In this document: piece after piece, positions 5,827 to 12,263 of the stretch
Layout of the letters: each line of letters begins with the position of its first letter
Numbering within the stretch: position 1 is the stretch's first letter
From: a virus
Direction: 5' to 3' (one strand)
DNA: 32,608 nt
Virus record (IMG/VR): IMGVR_UViG_3300030390_000415
Coordinates: 1-32,608 of that record
Program-made: the position numbers and the translations under genes
The notes under the pieces: generated by a model
What the model saw: the letters and a program-made list of their open reading frames with translations, nothing else
Database searches by the model: none
What the model was told of the DNA's origin: nothing

Positions 5827-6215
5827 TGAAGGGTTGGAAAGAAAAAGATTTGTTTAAATATCTTACTGGCTGTTGTTATACTGATTTATTAAAAGCACGT
5901 AAACAAATGAGCAGGTGGGATTGTTACAGTCCAGAAACTTTTCATAGAATAGAATTAAAATGTAGGGGGGTGCATTATGATACTTTACTTATTGAAAAGA
6001 AAAAGTACGATGCAATAGTAAATAAATGTAATGATAATTTAGATATTCCTATGTACATTAACTCAACTCCAAAAGGTGTATATAGATTTAATTTGTATCT
6101 TGTTGATCCTGTTTGGAAAATACAATACCATAACAAAACAACACAATTTGCAAACACAAATAAGATACCAAAAGAAGTTGCAATGTTAGATATTAAAGAT
6201 GCAGAAATACTATAA
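5826..6215 (+). CDS. Unknown protein of the early operon
   Basis: 129 residues, basic, with four Cys in the first half (C16, C17, C33, C46) and a beta-rich C-terminal half (GVYRFNLYLVDPVWKIQYH). No motif recognised. It is coupled to the upstream gene by TAATG. Composition and codon use match the neighbours. Confidence 0.7.
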   Translation: MKGWKEKDLFKYLTGCCYTDLLKARKQMSRWDCYSPETFHRIELKCRGVHYDTLLIEKKKYDAIVNKCNDNLDIPMYINSTPKGVYRFNLYLVDPVWKIQYHNKTTQFANTNKIPKEVAMLDIKDAEIL

Positions 6216-6226
6216 ACAAAGAAACA
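6214..6226 (+). promoter_or_regulatory. A-rich translation leader AAACAAAGAAACA
   Basis: The 13 bases before ATG 6227 are identical to those before ATG 6873 (6860-6872). Neither contains a Shine-Dalgarno core. A-rich leaders of this type suit Bacteroidota ribosomes, so the repeat probably marks an efficient start site. Confidence 0.55.
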
Positions 6227-6541
6227 ATGAACAAGAAGATAAACAATATTAAAGAAGCTGAATACTATACTAATTTTAATTTAGTAGGTGAGCACATAAT
6301 TAAATCAAGAAAACTAAAACCTAAAAACAATGCATTAAATGAAATGTACTTTAGTTGGCAGGAAGTAGGATTCTATGTACATAGTCTAATAGGTAACGAA
6401 AGATTGTATGACCAATCATTAAGTGAATACAGATTAGATAAGATACGTGCAATAGAACGTGCAAGGGTAGCAGAAGATAAAGTAAAAGAATTAGAAGAAG
6501 AAATACAAAAACTTAAAACAAGAATAGAAGTTGGTATTTAA
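6227..6541 (+). CDS. Unknown protein with C-terminal coiled coil
   Basis: 104 residues. The first two thirds are globular (MYFSWQEVGFYVHSLIGNER near 40-59), and the last 30 form a heptad coiled coil (DKVKELEEEIQKLKTRIE). The stop TAA is followed in the same frame by 32 further sense codons (6542-6637), described separately. Function unknown. Confidence 0.75.
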   Translation: MNKKINNIKEAEYYTNFNLVGEHIIKSRKLKPKNNALNEMYFSWQEVGFYVHSLIGNERLYDQSLSEYRLDKIRAIERARVAEDKVKELEEEIQKLKTRIEVGI

Positions 6542-6640
6542 TATAATATTTGGCTACATAGTGCTTTTGTTCAAGATAATATTTGGATACTTTATAATGA
6601 GAATGATTCATTTAGAATTACTTTTTCTTATGGGATATGA
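6542..6640 (+). other. In-frame open segment after the stop codon (readthrough or unusual start)
   Basis: Directly after TAA 6539-6541 the same frame stays open for 32 codons to TGA 6638-6640. The sequence reads like protein (aromatic-rich, e.g. NIWLHSAFVQDNIWILYNEN), and its stop shares ATGA with the next start, exactly as neighbouring genes overlap. No ATG, GTG or TTG opens it. It may be made by readthrough of TAA, start at ATT 6548, or be the remnant of a longer gene. Confidence 0.4.
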
Positions 6641-6738
6641 TACTAACAGAAAAAAAAAGGATAAGTGAAGTGGACAGCAAACGATACAGGAAACCAAAAG
6701 ATAATTTATACAGAAATGAAAGAAAGTACATTAGTTAA
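6637..6738 (+). CDS. Possible 33-residue basic protein
   Basis: ATG 6637 overlaps the preceding open frame by ATGA. It encodes a short Lys/Arg-rich peptide with SKRYRKPKDNLYRNERK. The next reading frame from GTG 6665 overlaps most of it, so only one of the two, or both in coupled fashion, may be expressed. The start context favours this one; the length and quality of the other frame favour the next entry. Confidence 0.45.
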   Translation: MILTEKKRISEVDSKRYRKPKDNLYRNERKYIS

Positions 6739-6835
6739 AATACAATACGATTTAAAATTAGTTCAACAGGCTTTAGTAGTTGCGTTAAATAAAATAGAAG
6801 CATTGGAAAAGAAACAAGAAAAAAGCAGTAGTTGA
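6665..6835 (+). CDS. Small coiled-coil protein (GTG start, or ATG 6716)
   Basis: 56 residues from GTG 6665 or 39 from ATG 6716. The C-terminal part (KIQYDLKLVQQALVVALNKI, then EALEKKQEK) is a convincing helical coiled coil. The N-terminal extension from GTG (KWTANDTGNQKIIYTE) also reads as protein. It overlaps the 6637 frame. A promoter-like box lies just after its stop. Function unknown. Confidence 0.6.
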   Translation: MKWTANDTGNQKIIYTEMKESTLVKIQYDLKLVQQALVVALNKIEALEKKQEKSSS

Positions 6836-6847
6836 TAAAATGTTTAT

Positions 6848-6855
6848 TATATTTG
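6848..6855 (+). promoter_or_regulatory. Candidate -7 box upstream of 6873
   Basis: TATATTTG fits TAnnTTTG exactly and lies 17 bases before ATG 6873, in a short gene-free gap. No TTTG is found at 17-23 bases upstream, so this is either a weak promoter or chance. Confidence 0.35.
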
Positions 6856-6872
6856 TTTAAAACAAAGAAACA

Positions 6873-7019
6873 ATGGACATAGAAAAACGTACACAAAACG
6901 CATTTAAGATTGGACAGGCTTTAGGTTTAGCAAAACAAATACTTTACTATAGCACCAACGATATTAACAAAAGACAATTAGAAGATTTAATACAAAAACT
7001 TGATAACATAGAACTATGA
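6873..7019 (+). CDS. Small helical protein before the exonuclease
   Basis: 48 residues, entirely helical in composition (TQNAFKIGQALGLAKQILYY, then KRQLEDLIQKLDNI). The repeated A-rich leader precedes its ATG, and its stop overlaps the exonuclease start (ATGATAA context, four bases shared). It could be an exonuclease partner or control subunit; no family recognised. Confidence 0.7.
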   Translation: MDIEKRTQNAFKIGQALGLAKQILYYSTNDINKRQLEDLIQKLDNIEL

Positions 7020-7783
7020 TAACATTACTAAACGGTGAACATTGGGCTAAAGAAGAAATACTTGCACAGATGTATGAAGATGAGTTTTACTACGGACATC
7101 TTGGAAAACACGCTTTAAGTTCTTCAAGCCTTAAAATGATTCTTAAAAGTCCAAAGACTTATAGAAACGTAACAAAGTATGGTGACCCTAATTCAGATAG
7201 TCCTGCATTATCAGCAGGTAAGTTAGCACATTGGATGGTATTAGAACCACACAAGATAGATGAATTACATTTCGTAGATGCTTCAACAAAGAACACTAAG
7301 ATATATAAAGATGCAAAAGAACAACACGGTGAAGTATTTCTTGCTAAAGAAAAAGCAGCAGCAGAGCGTTTAACGGATGCAATCTTTAGAAATGAAGCTG
7401 CACTACAACTATTGAATAAGAGTGAATTTGAAGTGCCTGAGGTAGCTATGTTAGAAGGCTTACCTTTTCGTGGCAAAGCAGATATTATAAAAGGTGATAC
7501 TATTATAGATTACAAAACATCAGCAGACTTATCTTCATTTAGATACTCGTGTGATAAATATGGTTACGACCTACAGGCTTATATGTATTTAAGATTGTTT
7601 AACAAAAAGAAGTTTACCTTTTTAGTAATAGATAAGGGGAGTACTGACATTGGTATATTTGAAACTACTGATGAATTTATATCAAGAGGTGAACAGAAAT
7701 TCATTCAAGCAGTAAGCGATTACAAATACTTCTTTGAAGATGGAAACGACTTAGACCAGTATGTAATGCGGGGAATATTATAG
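7016..7783 (+). CDS. PDDEXK exonuclease (RecE/Cas4-like, DUF3799 type)
   Basis: 255 residues. After HALSSSSLKMILKSP (32-46) and GKLAHWMVLEP (69-79), the nuclease core is FRGKADII (151-158) with Asp156, then IIDYKT (163-168) with Asp165 and Lys167, and the LQAYMY helix with Gln187. This is the order of the RecB-like PDDEXK fold in phage exonuclease VIII-type proteins, which digest one strand of linear duplex so that an annealing protein can act. ERF (2665) is the obvious partner. There is no helicase domain, and the length is normal for the family. Confidence 0.85.
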   Translation: MITLLNGEHWAKEEILAQMYEDEFYYGHLGKHALSSSSLKMILKSPKTYRNVTKYGDPNSDSPALSAGKLAHWMVLEPHKIDELHFVDASTKNTKIYKDAKEQHGEVFLAKEKAAAERLTDAIFRNEAALQLLNKSEFEVPEVAMLEGLPFRGKADIIKGDTIIDYKTSADLSSFRYSCDKYGYDLQAYMYLRLFNKKKFTFLVIDKGSTDIGIFETTDEFISRGEQKFIQAVSDYKYFFEDGNDLDQYVMRGIL

Positions 7784-7834
7784 AATAGCGGAAGCCGAAA
7801 AGCTAATAGAGTAGGCAAACAAAAAACAAGAACA

Positions 7835-8650
7835 ATGAAAACAAAAAAAACAATTTACACTAAAAAAGATTTTGACAATGTAATTATACCATCTTGGCAA
7901 AGGTGGACTAATGAAACCAATGTAAACGATTTAGCTGATGCGGTTTTGGAATGCGGTCAGTTAAGAGATATTTTGATTTGTATTACAGAAGAAAAAACAA
8001 AAATTCTTACTGATGGTAAACATTTAAAAATATCTATATTTGATAAGCTAAAGTGGAAAAGAGCAAATGTTTTAGAAGTGTATGTAAAAGATGAAGAAGA
8101 AGCAAGACAAACATTTATATCTTTTAACACAAGGGGTAGAACTCTTAAAAATATAGATTACGTGGTAAGTTATTCGGGTAATGGAAACTTGGAATATAAA
8201 AAATTTCTAACACAAGTAATGAAAAGTCCTAATAATCTTAAAGAAGCTGGAAAAGTACACGGAAAACTTTTTACGATTCCCGCTTTAATAAAAATATTTT
8301 TAGGTGATGGTGATAGGGTTAAAAATGGAAAATCACATCTTCCAAAACAATTTGATAGATTGGTTGGTTTGGTTGAATATCTAGGAGAAAATTATTTATG
8401 TAATGGTAACATCATTGCTCATTGCAAAAAGAACGGTAGTAAAATGAAATTAAACGGAGGTAGTATTATATCTATATTTGAGATAATTAAACAGAATGAA
8501 AGCATACTTTCAATGACTAATAATGATATTAAAAAAATGCTTATAGACTACACGACTTATCATTACAACTCTATGGAAAACCCATCTTTTACAAAAGACG
8601 CTGTTAAAGATTCATTTAAGGCTTATGAAAGCAAAAAGTTACATTTTTAG
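7835..8650 (+). CDS. ParB/DGQHR-like domain protein paired with Mom
   Basis: 271 residues. The N-terminal half carries a ParB-like fold pattern: VIIPSWQRW (16-24), NDLADAVLECGQLRDI (31-46), then TDGKH (59-63) in the position of the DGxHR loop, and SFNTRGRTLKNIDYV (96-110). The C-terminal half is helical without a recognised domain. ParB-like domains bind or hydrolyse NTPs, or act with DNA-modification enzymes. The gene overlaps the Mom-like gene by 26 bases, so it probably acts with it, for example by supplying DNA targeting or a cofactor step. It might instead be a stand-alone nuclease. No plasmid-partition partner (ParA) is present. Confidence 0.65.
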   Translation: MKTKKTIYTKKDFDNVIIPSWQRWTNETNVNDLADAVLECGQLRDILICITEEKTKILTDGKHLKISIFDKLKWKRANVLEVYVKDEEEARQTFISFNTRGRTLKNIDYVVSYSGNGNLEYKKFLTQVMKSPNNLKEAGKVHGKLFTIPALIKIFLGDGDRVKNGKSHLPKQFDRLVGLVEYLGENYLCNGNIIAHCKKNGSKMKLNGGSIISIFEIIKQNESILSMTNNDIKKMLIDYTTYHYNSMENPSFTKDAVKDSFKAYESKKLHF

Positions 8651-9335
8651 TGAACAAAGCAGCTTGTGGGGAGACCCCGAGCTGTTAGGTTTTGGTAGTG
8701 ATGACTTTTATATAAAAGAGATAAATAGAAAACTTGCAAATAAAATAGTAGTAGAAAATCACTACAGTAAAAAATTTTATAATGCAACGTATATACATTT
8801 AGGCTTATTTGTTGATGAAGAAATAAAGGGAGTGTTGCAATATGGATATGCTATGAACCCTGCATCTTGCGGAAGTGTAGTTGAAGGAACTAAACAAAAC
8901 GAATACCTAGAACTAAATAGAATGTGGATAGCGGACAACGTAGGCGAGTATCCCGAAAGTAGGTCTATAAGTTATTCCTTAAAATACATAAGAAGAAAGT
9001 TTCCAAAGATAAAATGGATTCAATCGTTTGCGGATGAAAGATGTGGGGGTTTTGGTATAGTTTATCAAGCGTGTTCTTTTGGATACTATGGAGAACATAA
9101 GAGTGATTTTTGGGAGTTAGAAGGAAATGTTTATCACAATATACAAATGACCGTTTCAAAAGATTCAAGCAGGTATGCGGGACAAGCTAAATATTTACAA
9201 GAAAACAAAGACAAAGCAAAAAAATTAAATTTAAGGCAATTTAGATATATAAAGTTTTTAGACCAAAGAGAGAAAAAGAAATGCTTATTAAAAAAACAAC
9301 CATACCCTAAACATTATTCAGAAGATAGTGAATAA
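8625..9335 (+). CDS. Mom-like DNA adenine-modification enzyme (GNAT fold)
   Basis: 236 residues, close to Mu Mom. Key motifs are ENHYSKKF (44-51), GVLQYG (69-74), LELNRMWIAD (95-104), SFADE (134-138) and GIVYQACSFGYYG (144-156), the GNAT-like order of the Mom family. His46, Tyr47, Arg99, Asp137 and Tyr147 each lie two positions below residues I recall as important in Mu Mom (48, 49, 101, 139, 149). Mu Mom turns adenine into N6-methylcarbamoyl-adenine, protecting phage DNA from restriction. The same role is likely here, although Com-like translational control is not seen. A basic C-terminal tail (about 185-225) probably binds DNA. Confidence 0.8.
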   Translation: MKAKSYIFSEQSSLWGDPELLGFGSDDFYIKEINRKLANKIVVENHYSKKFYNATYIHLGLFVDEEIKGVLQYGYAMNPASCGSVVEGTKQNEYLELNRMWIADNVGEYPESRSISYSLKYIRRKFPKIKWIQSFADERCGGFGIVYQACSFGYYGEHKSDFWELEGNVYHNIQMTVSKDSSRYAGQAKYLQENKDKAKKLNLRQFRYIKFLDQREKKKCLLKKQPYPKHYSEDSE

Positions 9336-9543
9336 AGAAGTAATACAAGAATTCTACCTACTTGCTTTAGTAGATATAACAAATGGTAAAGACATAGCAG
9401 AACTTGAAGAAGCTATAGACCTATACGAAGAAGCAGAAGAATATGAAGCCTGTGCAGGAATACTAAAAGCAATACACGAATCAGGATATTTAACAATAAA
9501 AGATATAATATTAAAAATAGAAGATGAACAAAGAAACGATTAA
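9328..9543 (+). CDS. Small acidic helical protein
   Basis: 71 residues starting at GTG 9328, which overlaps the Mom-like stop by eight bases. It is very acidic, with repeated Glu/Ala helices (ELEEAIDLYEEAEEYEACAG, 25-44). No motif. It overlaps the DnaA-like gene by 20 bases. DNA mimicry or a partner role for the neighbours could suit the acidity, but this is a guess. Confidence 0.65.
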   Translation: MNKEVIQEFYLLALVDITNGKDIAELEEAIDLYEEAEEYEACAGILKAIHESGYLTIKDIILKIEDEQRND

Positions 9544-9979
9544 AGAAATAGTACAAAGCTACTTTGAAATAAACATAAGTAGAACAACAAGAAAAAGACA
9601 ATACGTAGAAGCACGTGCTATATACTTTAAACTATGTAGAGAATTCACACAATTAAGTTTAGAACAAATAGGTAAATCAGTAAACCGTGATCACGCTTCT
9701 GTATTACACGGAGTAAGAAGTATTAACAATTGGGTACAAGTTGACAAAAGAATGAACAACAGTATGCGTATTTTAAGAAACAAAATAATAAACTACCAAA
9801 TAGAAAAAGATGAAACGGTAGAACTAAATGAATCAATAGTACTTAAATACATTGAACTAAAAGAACAGGTAAAAACCCAACAAGAAACAATAGATAAACT
9901 AAACATAGAACTAATTGAAATAACAGAAAAGCACACTAAAAGGGAAAAGTTCTATGAAAAGTGTGGGTTTATAGGATAG
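9524..9979 (+). CDS. DnaA domain-IV-like DNA-binding protein
   Basis: 151 residues. Residues 24-70 contain a helical domain with LEQIGKSVNRDHASVLHGVR (46-65), matching the DnaA domain IV signature (D-H-x-S/T-V-L-H) that reads DnaA boxes. The rest is a coiled coil (about 85-140), suggesting dimers. It has no ATPase domain, so it cannot be an initiator by itself. It may guide host replication proteins or compete with host DnaA. It is the last gene before the first late promoter at 9988, and late genes begin downstream. Confidence 0.8.
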   Translation: MNKETIKEIVQSYFEINISRTTRKRQYVEARAIYFKLCREFTQLSLEQIGKSVNRDHASVLHGVRSINNWVQVDKRMNNSMRILRNKIINYQIEKDETVELNESIVLKYIELKEQVKTQQETIDKLNIELIEITEKHTKREKFYEKCGFIG

Positions 9980-9987
9980 TGTATAAT

Positions 9988-10012
9988 AACAAAATATTGA
10001 TAATGTTATTGT
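9988..10012 (+). promoter_or_regulatory. Late promoter 1 (terminase operon)
   Basis: AACAAA (9988-9993), a 15-base gap and TTGT (10009-10012), the last seven bases being TTATTGT. The spacing equals that at six other sites. It lies in the 65-base gap between the DnaA-like gene and the small terminase gene; transcription would start near 10019, giving a leader of about 25 bases. Confidence 0.75.
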
Positions 10013-10044
10013 TAGAATAGAATCATTAATGAAATTTTTTGATT

Positions 10045-10281
10045 ATGGATAAAAGAAAGTTTAACGGTGGTAACAAATCAGCAGGTAGAAAACCTAAAGC
10101 TGAAGAAGTAGCACTTATAGAAAAGCTAACACCACTTGAACCATTAGCGTTTGAAGCATTGCAAAAAGGTTTAGAACAAAAAGACTTTAAATATGTTCAA
10201 CTGTTCTATAATTACTATGCAGGTAAACCACGTGAAACAAAAGATATAAGTATCAACGAAGATTTACCAATATTTCTTTAA
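10045..10281 (+). CDS. terS: Terminase small subunit (probable)
   Basis: 78 residues from ATG 10045. A TTG at 10039 would add only two residues. The N terminus has NGGNKSAGRKPKAEEVALIE (5-24), an AT-hook-like basic motif common at the start of phage small terminases. The rest is helical and acidic towards the end. It is half the usual length, lacking a full oligomerisation domain, but its place directly before terL (one-base overlap) and after a late promoter supports the call. It would recognise the packaging site. Confidence 0.7.
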   Translation: MDKRKFNGGNKSAGRKPKAEEVALIEKLTPLEPLAFEALQKGLEQKDFKYVQLFYNYYAGKPRETKDISINEDLPIFL

Positions 10282-11450
10282 TGCAGGTTGCAAGAACCAA
10301 AGCACTAAACAAGTTATTAGAATTAGATAAAAGAATACGAGTAGTTAAAGGCGGAACATCAGCAGGAAAAACTATTTGTATTTTACTTATCCTAATAGAC
10401 TACGCCATAAGAAACGAAGGTAAAGAAATAAGTGTAGTATCTGAATCTATACCACATCTTCGTAGGGGTGCTTTTAAGGACTTCTGCCAACTCCTAAAAG
10501 GTTTAGGTAGGTATAATGATAGCCAAATAAATAAAAGCGTTTTAAAGTACACATTTACAAACGGTAGTTATATAGAATTTTTTAGTACAGACCAAAGCGA
10601 CAAACTACGTGGAGCAAGGCGTACAGACTTGTACATAAACGAATGTAACAATGTACCCTTTGATGCTTACAATCAGCTCGCAGTAAGAACATCAGGAACT
10701 GTCTGGTTAGATTATAACCCTTCTAGTTTATTTTGGGTAGACAAAGAAATAATAGGGCAAGAAGATGCAGACTATATAACCCTAACATATAAAGACAACG
10801 AAGTACTTGACCAAACTATTGTAAAGGAAATAGAGAAAGCCAAAGAAAAAGGTAAAACATCTACGTATTGGGCAAACTGGTGGCGTGTTTATGGTCTAGG
10901 TGAAGTTGGAAGTCTTGAGGGTGTGTGTGTTCCTGACTGGAAAGAAATAGATAACTTACCACAAGAAGCACGTTTGTTAGCTTATGGTATGGATTTTGGT
11001 TATAGTGTAGACCCTACAACATTAATAGCTTTGTATAAATGGAACAATGCCTATATCTATGATGAAGTTCTATATAAAAAAGGAATGCTTAACAGGGACA
11101 TAAGTAGGTTTTTATCACAAGCTGATATAAAAGAAAGTATTGTAGCAGATTCAGCAGAACCAAAATCAATAGCAGAACTGCAAGGGTATGGTCATAATAT
11201 ACACGGTGTAACTAAAGGTAGGGATTCAGTAGTATATGGATTGAACCTAATGAACCAAAATGAAATATACGTAACAGCAAGAAGTAAGAACCTTAAACGT
11301 GAATTAGGTGGATATGTATGGGCAAAGGATAAAGAAGGTAACCAATTACAAAAACCATCAGGGTTACATCCTGACTGTATAGATGCAGCACGTTACGTAT
11401 TAACAGACCAATTAGAAAACCCTAACAAAGGGCAATACTATATTTATTAA
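10281..11450 (+). CDS. terL: Terminase large subunit (packaging motor and nuclease)
   Basis: 389 residues. The ATPase part has Walker A VVKGGTSAGKT (21-31) and Walker B with coupling Glu, TDLYINE (115-121). The RNase-H-like nuclease part has GMDFGYSVDPTTL (236-248, Asp238), VADS (288-291, Asp290) and HPDCIDAARY (363-372), giving a complete acidic triad. It is PBSX/Terminase_3-like and of ordinary length. It pumps DNA into the prohead and cuts it. The stop is followed directly by a host-type promoter. Confidence 0.95.
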   Translation: MQVARTKALNKLLELDKRIRVVKGGTSAGKTICILLILIDYAIRNEGKEISVVSESIPHLRRGAFKDFCQLLKGLGRYNDSQINKSVLKYTFTNGSYIEFFSTDQSDKLRGARRTDLYINECNNVPFDAYNQLAVRTSGTVWLDYNPSSLFWVDKEIIGQEDADYITLTYKDNEVLDQTIVKEIEKAKEKGKTSTYWANWWRVYGLGEVGSLEGVCVPDWKEIDNLPQEARLLAYGMDFGYSVDPTTLIALYKWNNAYIYDEVLYKKGMLNRDISRFLSQADIKESIVADSAEPKSIAELQGYGHNIHGVTKGRDSVVYGLNLMNQNEIYVTARSKNLKRELGGYVWAKDKEGNQLQKPSGLHPDCIDAARYVLTDQLENPNKGQYYIY

Positions 11451-11491
11451 TTGTTAATTATTTGTTTATTAAATAAATAGTAGTATATTTA
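11451..11491 (+). promoter_or_regulatory. Host-type promoter with shared upstream element
   Basis: TTTG (11461-11464), a 19-base spacer and TATATTTA (11484-11491). Bases 11451-11473 are identical to 2080-2102, including the inverted repeat TTAAT...ATTAA over the -33 box. It drives the single small gene at 11527 and stands out inside the late region. Confidence 0.75.
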
Positions 11492-11526
11492 TAAAATAAA
11501 ACAAAGTTTAATTAATACAAAGACAA

Positions 11527-11742
11527 ATGAAAAATTATAAAAAAATATATAATGATACAAAAAATAAAGGTTCAGTTAAATTTACTTATAAAGGTGAAAA
11601 ATTCAGAACTTTTATAGATTGGGAAAAAGATTTTTGTTTAACTCATTATTCTACTAAATACTATTCTAATGGTCAAAATGCTTGGTGTGTAGGAAATGAT
11701 AAAGGATTAGAAATAAAATTAAATAACTTAATTAATATTTAA
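11527..11742 (+). CDS. Small unknown protein in its own transcription unit
   Basis: 71 residues, basic and aromatic, with KGSVKFTYKGEKFRTFIDW (14-32) suggesting a small beta-sheet fold, and two Cys. It lies between its own promoter and a strong terminator, like a moron gene expressed separately from the late operon. The third gene on (11938) also has a TYKG...IDY element, so the two could be distant paralogues. Function unknown; early or host-modifying activity is inferred only from the promoter type. Confidence 0.75.
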   Translation: MKNYKKIYNDTKNKGSVKFTYKGEKFRTFIDWEKDFCLTHYSTKYYSNGQNAWCVGNDKGLEIKLNNLINI

Positions 11743-11750
11743 AAACAACA

Positions 11751-11769
11751 GGGGGGCAACCCCCTTTTT
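11751..11769 (+). terminator. Terminator with GCAA tetraloop
   Basis: GGGGG (11751-11755) and CCCCC (11760-11764) close a GCAA loop of the stable GNRA class, followed by five T (11765-11769). Confidence 0.85.
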
Positions 11770-11789
11770 AATTAACCAAGAATTATATT

Positions 11790-11936
11790 ATGAAAACAAA
11801 GAATAGAATTGAAACCAGAATATTAAAAGCAATGTTTAGCTATAAGAATATAATAGTAGCTTCAGCTTGGGGATTAACAGCTTACGCATCTATGTACGCT
11901 TGGATGTATTTAATAATGTTTATATTTGAATTATAA
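11790..11936 (+). CDS. Small membrane protein
   Basis: 48 residues. A basic N terminus (about 1-19) precedes a hydrophobic region from 20 to 46 (VASAWGLTAYASMYAWMYL), one long or two short membrane helices. ATG 11790 and the next gene are separated by one base. Function unknown; it could affect the host envelope. Confidence 0.6.
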   Translation: MKTKNRIETRILKAMFSYKNIIVASAWGLTAYASMYAWMYLIMFIFEL

Positions 11937-11937
11937 G

Positions 11938-12156
11938 ATGCGGCAAGCGTGTTGGTACGAAGAAATATATGTAGTGCAGAAACCAACTGTAAAAGGAACT
12001 TATAAAGGTTCTGATGTTACCCTTCACATAGATTACAAAGGTAAGAACAAAGTAGAAGGTAATGGTACTACATACAAACAAAACAGTAGACTATTAGAAG
12101 ATAAAATAGAAGAAGCATATCAATATGCATATAAAAGGTTTATATTAGGCGAATAG
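11938..12156 (+). CDS. Small unknown protein, possible paralogue of the 11527 product
   Basis: 72 residues from ATG 11938. An upstream in-frame TTG (11926) lies inside the previous gene and is less likely. KGTYKGSDVTLHIDYKGKNK (19-38) resembles the TYKGEKFRTFIDW part of the 11527 product in order and spacing. The C terminus is helical. It is followed by a terminator. No function assigned. Confidence 0.65.
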   Translation: MRQACWYEEIYVVQKPTVKGTYKGSDVTLHIDYKGKNKVEGNGTTYKQNSRLLEDKIEEAYQYAYKRFILGE

Positions 12157-12200
12157 TTTGGGCAGCTACAAATGTCCGTTTCATTTTGTTAGTAGGATTG

Positions 12201-12225
12201 GGGTTGCAGTAATGTGACCCTTTTT
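12201..12225 (+). terminator. Terminator ahead of the tail operon
   Basis: GGGTTGC (12201-12207) pairs with GTGACCC (12214-12220) using two G-T pairs around a six-base loop, followed by TTTTT (12221-12225). The 12157-12200 stretch before it holds nothing I recognise. Confidence 0.7.
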
Positions 12226-12232
12226 CTATTTA

Positions 12233-12257
12233 TACAAATTACACTTAAAGTTATTGT
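12233..12257 (+). promoter_or_regulatory. Late promoter 2 (tail operon)
   Basis: TACAAA (one mismatch to AACAAA, 12233-12238), 15 bases, TTGT (12254-12257); the end reads GTTATTGT. Six bases separate it from ATG 12264, so the message would be leaderless or nearly so. Confidence 0.75.
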
Positions 12258-12263
12258 ATTAAT

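Noticed and set aside
6560-6664. Hydrophobic frame starting at GTG 6560
   Set aside because: It overlaps the in-frame extension and the 6637 frame, begins at a poor context and has no coupling to neighbours. The aromatic extension with its ATGA junction is better supported.
11921-11928. TATATTTG as a promoter for the 11938 gene
   Set aside because: It lies inside the membrane-protein gene and no TTTG occurs 17-23 bases upstream.
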